From: Hydractinia symbiolongicarpus
Taxonomy: Eukaryota > Cnidaria > Hydrozoa > Anthoathecata > Hydractiniidae
Length of the DNA: 64,000 nucleotides
Assembly (NCBI RefSeq): GCF_029227915.1
Contig: NC_079879.1
Span: 26,044,501-26,108,500 of the forward strand
Direction: 5' to 3'
The notes beneath the pieces were generated by a model. The model made no database searches. It saw only the letters and a list, made by a program, of their open reading frames with translations, and had not been told where the DNA came from. A program made the position numbers and the translations under genes. Positions 1 to 13,200 of the stretch are shown here, piece after piece; positions within the stretch are counted from its first letter, which is position 1; each line of letters starts with the position of its first letter.

Positions 1-865
1 GCATGGCATGAGTTATTTATTAATAAGACAGAGGTTACATGTGATGTATAATTCATCTTATAAGTAAAATGAAACCACAAAAATATAAACAAATGCCAAC
101 ATTGAAAATTTAAACCATTACCAATTCTGAATAATTTATCTTTGAGATTAAATAAAAGTATAAATTAAAGAAGATGTGATTTTAGCATTCAACTAAAATT
201 TTCGATTACGCTTCCTATTAAAAAGTAATAGATACTAGGTAGCTAGAAGCCCAGAGTATTTTTTTTTTTTTTTTTTTTTTTTTGCCAACGAGAAAACGGA
301 AAAAATGAATATTCGCAAGGCTACACGTTTATCGATGTCGAAAAGTCAGGTTTTTCAACGTTTAGCGCTCTGCGAATAATAAAACATATGCGAGTTACTC
401 TTATATTTGGGAATAAGTATGACTTTCTCATGCCGTCTCACTCGTAAAATACATTATGTCCGTCCCCAAAACAAATGTCTCGACAATTCCTGTCAAGATA
501 ACGAGTTATTTCCTTTCCACCGACCAAAATGAATGAAAGGAAAACGTGATGAAAACATAACGTGATGGGATGCATGCATGTATGCCATGATTTAGACCTA
601 TCAAGTAACTTTTAGTATGATTTATTAAATTTAAGATTTATATATAATACACCTTTATGTTATTGATTGTTAGGATAAAAAGGCAAAGTAAAATTATCGT
701 TTTTTTCTCAACAAAAAAAATTTTTACCCCCGTCAGGCTGATTTTAATCATCAACCGAAAAACCATAAGCCAAAATCACAAACAAAAAGGGTAAACACAT
801 TCAACATTTTTTCCGACAACCTGGTATTTCCTGCACATGGATAGCTATTTGCCTAAATTGTCTTC
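1..865. other. Intergenic region upstream of RhoBTB
   Basis: No open frame of coding character is visible on either strand. The stretch is AT-rich and includes a 25-base T run. The first RhoBTB-type exon opens at 866, so its promoter and 5' UTR should lie here, but I see no convincing TATA box or initiator. Confidence 0.5.
259..283. repeat. Poly(T) homopolymer of 25 bases
   Basis: An uninterrupted run of T upstream of the RhoBTB locus. It could be a plain microsatellite or the complement of a retroposon poly(A) tail. No recognisable element body sits next to it. Confidence 0.8.
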
Positions 866-2368
866 TTGTTGAGGAAGCCCATGAGTAGGGCATCGAATTT
901 AACCCGTGGGTCTCTAGACGCACACGAACCTGTAAAATGTGTTGTAGTTGGAGATACATCGGTTGGAAAAACTCGCTTGATTTGTTCCTATGTGTATGAG
1001 GAGGAAGGAAAGTCAATTAGTTTCTTGTGTACACGAAGGCATGTACCAACAGTTTTTGCAATTGACCAATACACATCAAACAACTCAATTCGAAGCCGTG
1101 TTTGTGTACAGGGTTTACAAGCACAGTTACGTATTTGGGATACTTTTGGTGATCATAGGAAAAATCGGAAGTTTGCTTACCAAAATGCACACGTTGTTGT
1201 TGTGTGTTTCAGTATTGGAATGGCTTCTTCTCTCAGAAGTGTGAATGCTAAATGGTATCCTGAGATAAAGAAATACTGCCCTAGAGCACCAATAATATTA
1301 GTTGGAACACAACTAGACCGTCGACATACAGATCGCACTGCTTTTAAAAATTTTCAATTTACAACTTTAACAGATATTCTTAATCATGGTATAAAAAGAC
1401 CAGTGGCTCGATATGCTAATGCTGATGATAGGAAATGTATTCCACCAGAAGCTGGCAGGCAAACATCAAGGGAAATTAATGCTATTGCTTATTTAGAGAC
1501 TAGTATTGTCACAAAATATGGCATAGATGATGTTTTTGAAAATGCAATTCAAGCTGCTTTTTCATCGTGGAGATTATCGAGACCACTTTTCTGCTCTCAT
1601 CAGAAGATTGTAAAAAAGTCATTAATACAAAAGCCATTTTTGCCAGACATACCTGAAACACCAACTATCCACATTTCAAATGATAACTCAAGACTGGATT
1701 TTTCCCCATTCCTAGAAGATGATAGCTTTAGTGATATAACATTCATGGTTGAACATGAATTGATACATGCACATTGTATTGTTCTGTTAGTGGGGTGCCC
1801 TGTGTTTTATTTACTTTTAACACATCCAAAAATCTTGAATGTGCTTGGATATGATCTATCGATTCAAACCAATTCAAAAAGTATATGTGTAAATACAGGA
1901 AAAATAAATGGTTCTGTTGTTGAAGGTGTTCCAACAGGTTTTGAAACAATTCATTTGCTAGCTGATGCACAAGGCAAATGTAAAATATTTGTTAAAGTAG
2001 CATCAGTACTAGCTTCTCATTTTAAGTGTATTTTGGAATTTATTTACACTGGTCAAATTTCTGGAAATCACAACCCAATGCACCTTATTCAGACAGCAAT
2101 ATATCTTCAAATGGACTTGGTTTCAAAATATATCTCCAACACACTAAACCAGGACAGTGCTGCTAATTCTGAACTTCTCCATCAAGTGTTTATTAAAAGA
2201 CACCTGAATGTTTACCAACATTTATTTAAAAGATCTCTTTATGCTGATGTTGCATTTTTAGTTGATAACACCATTGTACCAGCACATAAACAAGTTCTTG
2301 TGTCTGCTTGCCCAGTGATGGCTGGTATGTTTAGGAACGATTGTTTTAAAGAAAGCATGACAAAAAAT
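866..2368 (+). CDS. RHOBTB-like: RhoBTB-like 5' exon A (Rho GTPase + BTB1 + half BTB2)
   Basis: About 500 codons open without introns. Residues ~24-230 are a Rho-type GTPase: P-loop GDTSVGKT, a switch-II region reading WDTFGDH, and GTQLDRR where classical Rho proteins have TKxD. The last two are RhoBTB hallmarks and suggest little or no normal GTP hydrolysis. A first BTB domain with a long insert follows (from ~residue 285), then the start of a second BTB (ADVAFLVDN ... VPAHKQVLV). The frame meets a GTAAGT donor at 2369 in phase 0, at the same place in BTB2 as the donor of the downstream paralogous exon. No 3' exons of its own are visible before 3100, so it probably splices to the exons at 5849 and 6158. 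RhoBTB proteins are Cullin-3 substrate adaptors. Alternatives are a paralog that lost its 3' end, or an alternative first exon. The start could also be the Met at 881. Confidence 0.85.
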
Positions 2369-3099
2369 GTAAGTTGTCTTTATTTCTGTTTTTTTTTTTT
2401 AATTTTTTAAAAAGTAGGTTTAATTATTTTAAGAGTAGCTATGAGAAATTTTTTTTGCATGATGCTATATTTTCAACAGTAAAAACAGTTTATAAGATAT
2501 TTCCTCCCACCCACATCTCAAAGATAAAATAATAATTAGCATATAAATGATCTTATCACTGATGAACAAAATTAACTATGTATATAGAACATCCTTTAGA
2601 TTATCAGAACCTAAATATTTAAACATCCTATTTTTTCCAAATAAAGTGTTTTAATGATAAGAGAAATATTATTTAGTGGTGTTATGAGAAAGTAAACATG
2701 TATGTTTGTTCTCAAATTTAACAAAGATTTATTATGATAATGTGAAGCACTCCTTACATACTGATTGAATTTTAATATAACAACAATTGAATTACTCAAC
2801 CATGCAAAGAAGAATGACTATTAATTTTAACCAGTTATCACTCAATGCTTTTGTCTGAAGAATTTTGACTAAACATCAGTCAGCTTGTTTCAATATGTTA
2901 TGTTGTCTTCCTGATTCATAATGTTTAGAAACTTTTCATCATTTCACTGTGTGACCTACTGAAAGTGCACATGAGTCACTGCATGGGAGATTATGAACAA
3001 AAGTTTAAAGTTAAATATATTGCTAATATAGTTAGTTTGTCAGAACACAAGAGTTATATTATTTTCTTGTGTTTTTAACACGCATCAGATTACTTTATA
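2369..3099. other. Spacer between the two RhoBTB 5' exons
   Basis: AT-rich and non-coding on both strands. I looked for sequence encoding the second half of BTB2 or the RhoBTB C-terminal region that could complete exon A and found none. If exon B has its own promoter it must lie here. Confidence 0.55.
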
Positions 3100-6000
3100 A
3101 TGTTAAAATTTTTTGGTAAACGTCTTTCGCTGACTAAAGAAAGAAATGTGAAATGTATCGTTGTTGGTGATACTGCTGTTGGAAAGACAAAATTAATTGG
3201 ATCGTATATTTATAATAAACCAAAAGTTGATGTTTGTCAGCTAAATCAACATTGTCACATACCAACTATATTTGCTTCTGATATAAAGACAACGAAAAAA
3301 TTGTTATTTGAAAATATACCTGTTAATCTTAGCATTGTTGATACATTTGGTGATCATGTTAAGGATAGAGAATATTCATATAAAGATGCTGACGTTGCAG
3401 TTATTTGTTTTAGCATAGGACAGAAAAGTTCTTTAGAAAGTGTTATTTCAAAGTGGTATCCAGAAGTAAAGTATTTTTGCCCTAAAGTCCCTATAATTTT
3501 AGCTGGGACACAATATGATCGTCGTCACAATGATCCTGAAATTTACAGCCACTGTGTTTCCAAAATGAAGACATTGCGTGAATATTTGTTATCAGAACCA
3601 ACTAAATTGATATTAACTGAAGTCATTGATGTTGACTTATGTCGCTCTATTGCAGCCAAAATTAAATCAGAAATTTACATGGAAACAAGCATATCAACAA
3701 AATATGGTGTAGACTCATTATTTAGCAATGCTGCCAAGCTGGCACTGTCACAAAAAATAAAAACAAAAATAAATGTCACTAGAAGAAATCTTTTGCAAAC
3801 ACCGTACCTACCAACAAAAGATCCATGCCCAGTCATTAATATCTCAAAAATAACACCAGATGTTGTTATTTTTTCTAGTTTTTTCACTCCATATGAAAGA
3901 GACCAAATGACAGATGTGGCTTTTAATGTGAATGGAGAAAAGGTTTATGCTCACAGTGTTGTTTTGATGCTGACATCATCACTTTTCTACGAGCTGTTTA
4001 AAATAATAGATGATACATGTAGATCCAAGAAACATAATTATAAACAGGAGCTAGAATATAAAAAAGCTTTGTTTAATTTTGATTTTAGCTGTAACTTGCC
4101 ACAGGGCTTTGAAGCTATTAACGCTGGTGATCAGGTTACTGAAATTAAAATAAAAGAGGCAAGCATCAAAGAAATGAGGCAAATATTAGAATTTTACTAC
4201 ACAGGAGAAATTCAAAGTCTTGATAACTGTCACCGATTACTAGCAGTTGCTAATTTTTTTCAGCTAGGCACCATGTTTCAATATGTGCTAGGTATTGTTA
4301 CTGGTCAATTTATTGACATGACAGATGTGCTTTCTCTTAAAGTGCTTCATACTGGTCAGAAATTACTCAATAATATTTCATTTAGTGATGTAACTTTTAA
4401 TATAAAAGGACATTTAGTTCCTGTGCATAAAGTGATACTGGCACGACGGTCTAAAATGTTTGGATCAATGTTTGATGGTAATTTTGTTGAAGGTCGGTTT
4501 GAAGAGGTAGATAGATTTTTTATTTCAAAAAAGAGACTGTTGTCAACTTTCTTTTCCTTCTTAAACAACTTAAAACGAGTCATAAGTTGTCATTCATTCA
4601 TATTGACATTTCAGATAAGCTGGAAGGGGTAATTAATCATTAGTTATATTGTCTTTAAATTTGTAACGTCAGTCCTCTAATTAATCATCTGCCTACTTAA
4701 TATCTTTAATCGACACCCTATTGATGTACAAAGACTGTGTTCACATTGCATAAGCATTTCGAAAAACTTCATGCGAAACAAAGTATTAAACTAAATATAC
4801 ACAACAGTTTAAGTTTCTGTTTTTTAATTATTAGACAAATATGTTTTATATAATGATCATGTAAAACTCTTAAATTCAAATCTTAAATGTTTAGCATTTT
4901 TAAATTATGATTTTTTTCTTATCTTGAAATTTAAGAAAGCTTATCCCTTTTTGTATCCTGCAGAATCAGCAAATCTGAACGATACAAAATGAAAGTGAAA
5001 GCGAAGTAAAACAAGGTTTCAGCTCGTCGATAGTCGTTATCGTTCAAAAATTATTTTAGCAAAATAAAGTGGAGGGGATATGGGTAAACCTTCACCACCA
5101 ACCCGGTTTCGCTGGCACTGTTTTTTCATTATATTTCCTTGTTTTTCTTTCCTAACTTATATTTCTACGAATTGTTCTCAGTTTAAATATTTTTAAAAAT
5201 TTTCGCACGCATAATTATAATGGTGTTTCTCTTGGTGAAGATTGCTGCTTCCACCTGAATTCATTATTAAATGATGAGTTGAAGCTTAATTTTGTCCATT
5301 AGGGACACTTTTATCTAAATAAGTCATCATTTAAAACCACCACCTTTTGCTGTAAGTTTAATTAATCATGCCATGCCTATTTGCTTTAATTTATTTATAC
5401 AACAGAACTCACAAAGTTTTTGCACCTTTCAAACTATAACTTCGTCATTAGCTCTGTTTTCTTTTTTATTAACTTTATCAGAATATAGTAATAACATCCC
5501 TGTTAAAATACCAAAGGTAAAATATCTCGTCCCTTATTCACGCTAAACAAAAACAGGATTAAAAACAACATCGGCAGGCCTAGTAACATTTAAGGACAAA
5601 AAAATGTTAGCTGATTTGTTAATTCGAATTTTTAAAATATCACCTCTATAACGAATTTTTAAAAAATAGGAAACGTTACATCTTAGATTTGAAGTATTAA
5701 TAAGTTAAAATGGTGGAAGTGACATGTTTAGTTTGAGTATCAGCTGTTCTAGGTGAATATGCTGCACGAATTGTATCTACTCAATCAGAATAGCGAGTTT
5801 AAAATGCGCAATGTTGTTTCTTCTTACCATTTTACCTTTTATTTTAAGGTTGATTTTCAACACACGAATCTCGAAAGTTTTTTGGCCATGTTGGAGTACT
5901 TGTACACAGGCGAATGTCACCATTATGGCGACCTGCATGGAACCCTGCAGTTGGCTAACTTTCTATGCTTGCCAAGGCTTGTAGCGCTTTGTGAGAAAGA

Positions 6001-6429
6001 AATTGTTAATTACATCACGGAAATGCACGAGAACGAAGACAGAGAAGTGTATTCCGCTGTGTTAGGTTTGTGGAATGTTTTTTAGAACCTGGATGCCAAT
6101 ATACATTTTAATACATTTTTTTTGGTCAATTTTATTTTGCTGTGTTCTGTGTTTTAGCCACATACAAAATTGCACAACTGCACAATGCACCGCAACTGTC
6201 TGCGTGGTGTTTACATTTCATGTCCACCAACTATAACCAGCTGTGCAAAGAAGAACAGAAGCAAGTGAAGCAGCTTGATGAGTCGACATTAAAACATTTA
6301 GAAGAACATCGATGGCCGCCAGTGTGGTATTTAAAAGAACAGGATTACTACGAACGAACCATAATGGAATTAGAACGTGAAGAAAACGAAAAGAAAAAAC
6401 GTCACCGGAAATATACAACTTGTTTTTAA
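3100..6429 (+). CDS. RHOBTB-like: RhoBTB atypical Rho GTPase (three coding exons)
   Basis: Exons 3100-4506, 5849-6065 and 6158-6429; introns are GT-AG with phases 0 and 1. Exon 1 carries the GTPase (P-loop GDTAVGKT, switch II VDTFGDH, GTQYDRR in place of TKxD), BTB1 with its insert, and the first half of BTB2. Exon 2 completes BTB2 (LEYLYTGEC, then a BACK-like helical part). Exon 3 gives the conserved RhoBTB tail, including HRWPPVWYLKEQDYYER, and ends in a basic stretch and TTCF. The total of ~660 residues is near the usual RhoBTB size. Family members bind Cullin-3 through BTB and act as ubiquitin-ligase adaptors at membranes and vesicles. Exon 1 is only distantly similar to the upstream exon A, so the tandem pair is old. 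Confidence 0.92.
5849..6429 (+). CDS. RHOBTB-like: Shared 3' exons of the RhoBTB locus
   Basis: Two exons, 5849-6065 and 6158-6429. The first starts after a TTTTAAG acceptor in phase 0 and can accept either exon A (donor at 2369) or exon B (donor at 4507); both junctions fall at the same residue of BTB2. The split codon G|CC joins the two exons in frame (…AVL-A-TYKIAQ…). They encode the end of BTB2, a BACK-like segment and the RhoBTB C-terminus. There is only one set for two 5' exons. Confidence 0.88.
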
Positions 6430-8546
6430 TTTATTTGTTATGTGAAAGCTGAAACAAAAGTGAAAGTAATTTTGTTTATCATAAAAAACTATATGAAAGT
6501 ATAACGTAAAATATTTCCATTTATTTGAGGAATTCATTTTGCAGGTTCTTGGAAAGGAAAGTGAAAACGAAACTTTCACTTCCAACTATCATAAAAAATG
6601 GCCTCGCATCAATGTGTAAACTATGTTTTGTTTCGAACCGTGATATTCAACGCGGGATGAATTTGATTTATGATTTCGCAAGAAATATTTTCAGATTTCA
6701 GGCTAATCCTAAAAAATAAATGCCACATTTATCCCGCAAAAAATAGGAAAATTTGAAACCACCCTGTCTATAGCAGGTACGGGTGACAAAGGAAAAGAGT
6801 CCGCTTTGTGCAGGTTTAAGTATTGTAGTATATGTTTTTTACAACTTACGATACGAATATATGAGGAGACTAGTTTTGTTTATGTAGTTAATGAGCAAAT
6901 TTTATTTATAAAAAAAAAAGAAAAATGTATTTCTCATGAAAAAAAAGAAAAAAATTTTTTGCCGGTCTAAGAATCCGCTTTGTAGAGGTTTAACTTGACC
7001 CTCCTAAAGAAGCCTTATCAATTTTTTGTTTCATATCCTTGCATTATAATATTTATTCAGAGATTTTCTTATTATATAGTTTATATTTTTAAGTTTGAAT
7101 TATTAGTTTTTAACTTATTTAAAATTGAATCATAAAATTTATAATGTTGATGTCAACTATAGATTGTGTTGTGTTGTCGCTTTTATTCACGTTTAGACAA
7201 TGTCGAAACCACGCAGTAAATATATCTGCTTTTTTTGGGACGTTAGAAAAGCGAATTTTGTTTATTCGGAATGACAGGAAAAGTACTTCTATACTTTCTA
7301 CTGTTATAAGTTTTATTAAATTTTTCCTCTTTTGACGTTTATATTTGCGTTGATAACAGACTAATAATGATCACAGTTTTCGCCCTGACTAACTCACATG
7401 ATACGAATCTTTTTTCTCGCTGTCGTCACCTCTGCTGGTCAGAGAATGAATCGACCGGACATGTGTTTTAAAACAATTTCAACATGTGGGTGATACAGGA
7501 CGACTTCCGCATCATTTTATTTCTAAGTAACAAATTTTTATGTTTATTTGAATTTTTCATGTAACAATTAAAGAAGTGTCTTGACACTACAAATTTTTAT
7601 TTTGTTGTGGATTCTTTTAACAATGTAAAATTGATTGTATATTATTGTTGTTTATATAGCTCTTTTTATTTATTTATGGAAAAGTTTAAGAAAGACTGTT
7701 ATTTTGTTTTTGCAGTTCTTCGTTTTCGTTAAAATTTTTTGACTAATTTATTCATTCATTGATTTATATTACTAATATTTTTCTAGCTTAATTTCCTTTG
7801 TGCTTGAAAAAGGAACAGTAAAACAATTAGAATCCTCGACTTTTTATTACCTCACAACAAAAACGTGTGTTGGGCAATTTCTCCTCTCAACATATTCAAA
7901 TCTTAGTCGGTTGTGATGTAATAAGAACTTCTTAGTCGGTTGTTATGTAAATTAAATTTTAGTTTGTATTTTAAGTTTGTATAAATTAAATAACATGTTA
8001 CCCTAAACCCTGTTTTCTCTTTCCAAACCACTTAAAGCACAGACTTTAATGTGCCCGCATCAGAATTGTATCACAGGAATTAGAAGTAGTTTAAGAGGTA
8101 TTCTACAGATTAGAAGGTGGTGTTCACATCTGAATAAAAACAATGCATGTTTACAAATATATTAAAGATGACAATATACAAATAAAAATAAGTTATGTCA
8201 CGGTTATGTACAATAACAAAAAAATAAACGCACCAATTCTGTTTATCGTACTATCTTGATTGCAATTTTCAATCACACATAAGAATGACCGCCCTCCTCA
8301 TGGTTAATTAGACAGGTCTAATTAAAAAGAAAAAATAAGTCATGTTAAAATTCACGAAGTGAGAAAATTAAAAGATTAGTGGAATGAGAATTAGCCTGCA
8401 AGAAGATTACAGTATAAAATATGTATCAAAAAAAGTCTCTCTTCACCTATCGTATAAAAATAGTAAATCAATCAATTTATCAGAAAAAAGCACACATTTC
8501 AAAGCTTCAGAAATATTCTAAGTTGCACATTCGCTGCTTAAAGAAT
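6430..8546. other. Intergenic region between convergent RhoBTB and TIAM-like genes
   Basis: The 3' ends of two convergent genes face each other here. Short open frames show no domain, splice partner or coding composition. A short direct repeat (CTTAGTCGGTTGT) occurs twice, about 30 bases apart, near 7902-7945. Nothing else is recognisable. Confidence 0.5.
6715..6720 (+). terminator. Candidate poly(A) signal of RhoBTB
   Basis: AATAAA about 290 bases past the RhoBTB stop. The sequence is AT-rich, so the hexamer alone is weak evidence. Confidence 0.3.
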
Positions 8547-10250
8547 TCATTTCCCAAGTATCCGGTGTGAAAGTTTCTTAAAAGGTTTCGGACTCGGTAT
8601 ACCGGATGAATATCTTGATGGCTTATCTTTCTTACTGAAACTTAATCTCTTTTTGACACCGGTTCCACAGTTTGCACCGGATTTAATATCTTCAGTTGAG
8701 TCATTATTCGACGTTGAAGAAAGTTTACTTGAATGACTAGTGGATAGTTTTAATCTGTTTTTATCGACATGTTTATTGCTAGCAAGTACAGGAAACGAGT
8801 TTGAAAATTTGTTGATCTTTTTTGCTTCTTTGATAGCGTTTACAAATACTTTCTTCTCCTCTCCAGTCCTATAAATATGTAACAAGTATTACAAGAATTT
8901 CTCGCGGAGATTAAAATATGTCGGTCAGCCATTATAAGTAATCCTTTTGAGAGCTTTTAAATATGATCCGACTAAATTGACGTCAGCAATGATGTCAACT
9001 TACCTGTTGACAAATTTGTACACCGTTTGTGATTCTTCATCTTCCATGCTAGCGTCGACTATTTCCCATACCTGGTCAGTATCTAAAATGAAAAGCGTAT
9101 GAACAGATCATCCAGGGTCTCAGAATGTTTTAATTTTTCCTTATTAATATTTCTAATATTTCATATACTAAAGAAAATATAAATTCCTGGAAAGCATAAG
9201 ATAAAAATGAACAAACCATTCTCTGACCAGGCGTGATCTCGTAAGAGTAAATTAGAAAGAGGAACGAGCACGTGAAATTTGATCTCTGCTTTTGTTTTTA
9301 AATTCATAGAACTGTTCGGCGACATCTAGAATACACATGATTTTTATAAACAAAATAGAAAGCTTTATGATGTGCGTGCTTCCATAAAGTACGTACGCAT
9401 GTTCGGGAGGGGGGCACGGTAACAGGGGACGCATAGGAGTACAGGATCTGGAAAATAGTGGTGAATATAACTGGCATTCACAAAATTTGCGATGATAATT
9501 AACAGTTTTTTACTTTTTCGGAACATTGTTCTGTCACTTTTAACACTTGCTTTATCATTGCCTGAATATATGCTAAAAAAAATGGTGCGCAATTTATAAG
9601 CATCAACTTTAATTTTTCATTTTCAGAATTTGAACCACAAGATGCTAATATGTTCATTTTTACTCGCTTGGGCTAGTCTGAGGTCTAATAGCTGGAAATT
9701 CTTGCTATGCGTTATTTCGAACAGACTGATGGTCGTATTTGAACAGAATGTGCTAACATTGGTATGAAGATAGTGAATAGTTAACATGCCTCTTAATGAT
9801 TTAGGCTATTTCATTTTGAAGTGTATGTTTTAATTTTAAGACAATTCGTTCCTCGATATACATATAGCCTTTTATGCTTATAAAAAAAGTGTACACTTAC
9901 TAGGAGCCGTCCGGCTGTGTACATCATTTAATATTGTTCATTAGACAAATAAAAAACAAGAACAGATGTGACTCACTTTTTTTCGAAGTTTTGGATCGTA
10001 GGATAACAGTACAACAGCTTTCTTAAAAACTAAATCAAAACAAAAATCACATCAAGTTGCATACACGTAAACAACTCATAATCTTTAAGTTGACAACTCA
10101 ATTTGAAAGAAGTCCTACTAAATATTGTTAGATTCTCTGCATCATCTTGTTTTCCTGTGTAACTGTTTCTTTTACATAAACTTTCAACGCCATTCAGCCA
10201 CTGTACACGACCATAATGAAGAAGATTATCAACGCCCATGTCTGCTTTCT
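8547..10250 (-). CDS. TIAM/sif-like: C-terminal PH domain and tail of the TIAM-like gene
   Basis: Exons at about 10119-10245, 9977-10029, 9215-9326, 9001-9094 and 8547-8868. They encode the DH-linked PH domain: [60 protein letters not shown], and the final helix [16 protein letters not shown] Ser/Lys-rich tail of about 85 residues follows. No PDZ-binding C-terminus is evident. The stop lies at 8547-8549. Confidence 0.85.
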
Positions 10251-13200
10251 ATGAACAAAACCATGTAAAGTTGAAATGAGATCTCTTACGTACCTTAAAA
10301 CAACACGGAACTTATTTTTGCGAATAATTGGTCCTAAAATGCTCAACTTTACAAAATTATATTTTCTGATAACTATATTTTCTAGAAATTAACTTTTGTT
10401 GATACTGAAAATTTAGTAATACAGGTACTTTGAAATGAGCAATAATGGACTCAATAGCTAAGTCCTACACGAGATCAAAAAATGAATGAATGAAAAAGTT
10501 TGCAAAAGAAAATTTTGCAAACAACCGATTTCTTAAAATATTTGTGGAACTTATTATTTTTTTTGTAGATTTATGCCATAAAAGTATATTACCTCCATCC
10601 AAATGTATTCTTCACACATTTCTTGAAAGATAGGTGTATATGTCTCACTTATTCGTTGCATCTCATTTATGTAATCTGCAACCTTTTCCACACTTTTTAA
10701 AGCGCCGTGGAGACACTGGTATTCATCACTGTCTGTCACCATAAGTTTCATCATTGATTTCATCAACAAAGGATAGCGGAGGATTCTCTTCAAGAAAAAG
10801 TTCAAGTCAAACGTCTCATGACAGAAAATACAGTGGAGCTCTTTTATCTCGAATATTCTCTATCTCAAACAAATATTTTGATCCTATGCAGGACTTCTCT
10901 GGAACTAATTTCCCGGCCTCTAGTTCCAGAAAAAGAAAGCGTTCATTCTAAACTATTTATTACTTCAACAGCGCACAGTGATGTTACAACTTTTACTGGA
11001 GTTGTATTTTTCCAAGTTGATACATTACATTTTTTTATCCTTAAGTGAAAAGTAAACCCATACAAAATTTATTGACCTGATGCTTAAAAGAGCTTCCAGG
11101 TTTAAGAATGTGAAGAACAAAAAAATTGATATTGTTTTTATAATAGAGTTTGCAAATATCCAGTGTAGCAAAGTATCCAGTCCAAATAAGCGCCCCGTCA
11201 AAATAAGCGCCCATCTTAAAAGTTAATAAACACCCACGGTACTTAATCGATCATTTGTGTTATCAAAGAGAAAAGGTAAATATACCTGGATTGGTGTGAT
11301 TAAATACGATTCCAATGTTCCAGTGTGTTGTTGTTTTGGATTTCTGGCGATTAAGAATGCTTTCAAATCTTCATTTGTATCTACAAGAAACATTTCTTTC
11401 TTTCTCATTCTACTGGGAATGTACGTGAAAAACTACGTGAAGTACTTACGACTTACTTAGTTCTAACAGTTTGACAGCTCTTGAGTGGCAGGAACAAAAG
11501 GTACTGTACAATTTGAATTTGTGCACATACTCCAAAAACGTTTCGCCAATCAGATACAATACATTCTGAAAAAATCATAGACGAATTACACGAGCATGTT
11601 TTGAAAATCCCAGTTATATTGAGATGGTCCATAATAGAAATTTAAATTGTATTGTGAGCAAAAATATTCGTTATCTACAGAAACGACTATCACTTTGTCA
11701 AGAACATATATAACTGGTTTCATTATGCAATATTCATAACAGAAGGTAAGACAGCAAAGATTCGCTTCCAGCCTCGAGGAAAAAGATGACAAGCCTTGAA
11801 AGAAAGAAGATTACCTGAAACTCGTTAGCATTGCTGAATTTATCAAATCCCTTCTCGCTGCGCACGATTTCCTAAACATAACCAGGAAGCAATAGAACAT
11901 ATGAAACATTTAAATAGTGAGTACAAGCTTTTTTATAAGTATACAGAATATGAGTATGCTCATCTTGAAACTTTGCTTGCATCTGAAATTGAATATATAA
12001 TCTTATTCTTTGTTAACTCATATAAACTTGCTCGCTATATCGTTGAAAAATATCATATCTCATATTCATCTCATATTTTATTCAAGGTTTTATCCCGCAA
12101 AACATAGTTATCTGTCAGTTGAGTTAGGCTGCTTAAACAAAAGCACCTTAAGAGTTTTTATACTAGTTTGTATTCTAAGATCTTACAATCTGAACTGTCC
12201 TAATAATATATCAGGATGATTTTTTTCTTAAAAGAATATTCATGTTGAAACGAAATAACACTATTCTTATCAAAAGTGTGTATTTGAATGCTCGCGTGAT
12301 TATAATCAAATCTTGTTACCTTGAGTCGATCAAAAAACGTCATTTGAAAATCATAAATTTCTCGAACATTTGTTACCAGTAATTCGGCCTAAAAACAAAA
12401 CAATAATTAATCCTTCACACCAGTACTACACTCGCTCTTCACACAACACGACAATTGCTTGCTTCTCACATCAACACGATTTAAAGCGAAAAAAATACCT
12501 CGTCCTTAGACAGAAAATTTTCTTCTTTCAAAGGAATTAAATATCTTTCTAACAATATCTTCAAATTCTAAATCACAAAAGCATATAAAGTGATACAAAA
12601 AGTGATAAAACGTCACGCTGGTCCGTATAATAACACATTGAGAACCTATGTAAGAAGAAACGTTCCGCAATGTATGGTAATTAGAAAGGTAATTCGCTCT
12701 TTCTAATTATTATTAAAAAAACCTAAGCTTAGTTTACTCCCCAAAGGGATGATACAGCAAGTAGGAGGTGTCGGCAAAGCATGACAGACCAACAATAATT
12801 ATTTTTAGCCAAGAAAAAGGGAGGGGGTGCAAGCTGACATGAAGCGGGGAAGGGGGCAAGCTGACCAAAGGTGGGGGCTCAGACTTCCCAAGGGAAGGCA
12901 CCATCCCAGAACACCATGATGGATTTTATTCTTTTCGCGGATCCGCTAAATACTCGATCTGTAAAATGTACATATTTTACCATAAGCAAATTTAAATCTC
13001 TAGTGAAAACTTCATGTCCTTTAAATGACACGAAATAACATAGGTACCTTCACATATGTTTTTTCAGTTTCCAGCAGTTCAATAATAGCTTTCTTGAGTT
13101 TGACACCAGGTTTCATTTTGGCTGGTACTGCAGGTTTTTCCGACACGACTGCGTTCATTTCGCGGGTCATCATATTCACTTTCTCAGTTTGCTAAAAATT

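Noticed and set aside
6525-6719. 64-codon open frame after the RhoBTB stop
   Set aside because: No domain, no splice partner, and low-complexity AT-rich composition; it overlaps the likely 3' UTR.
7144-7335. 63-codon open frame in the intergenic region
   Set aside because: No similarity to anything recognised and no exon borders; consistent with chance.
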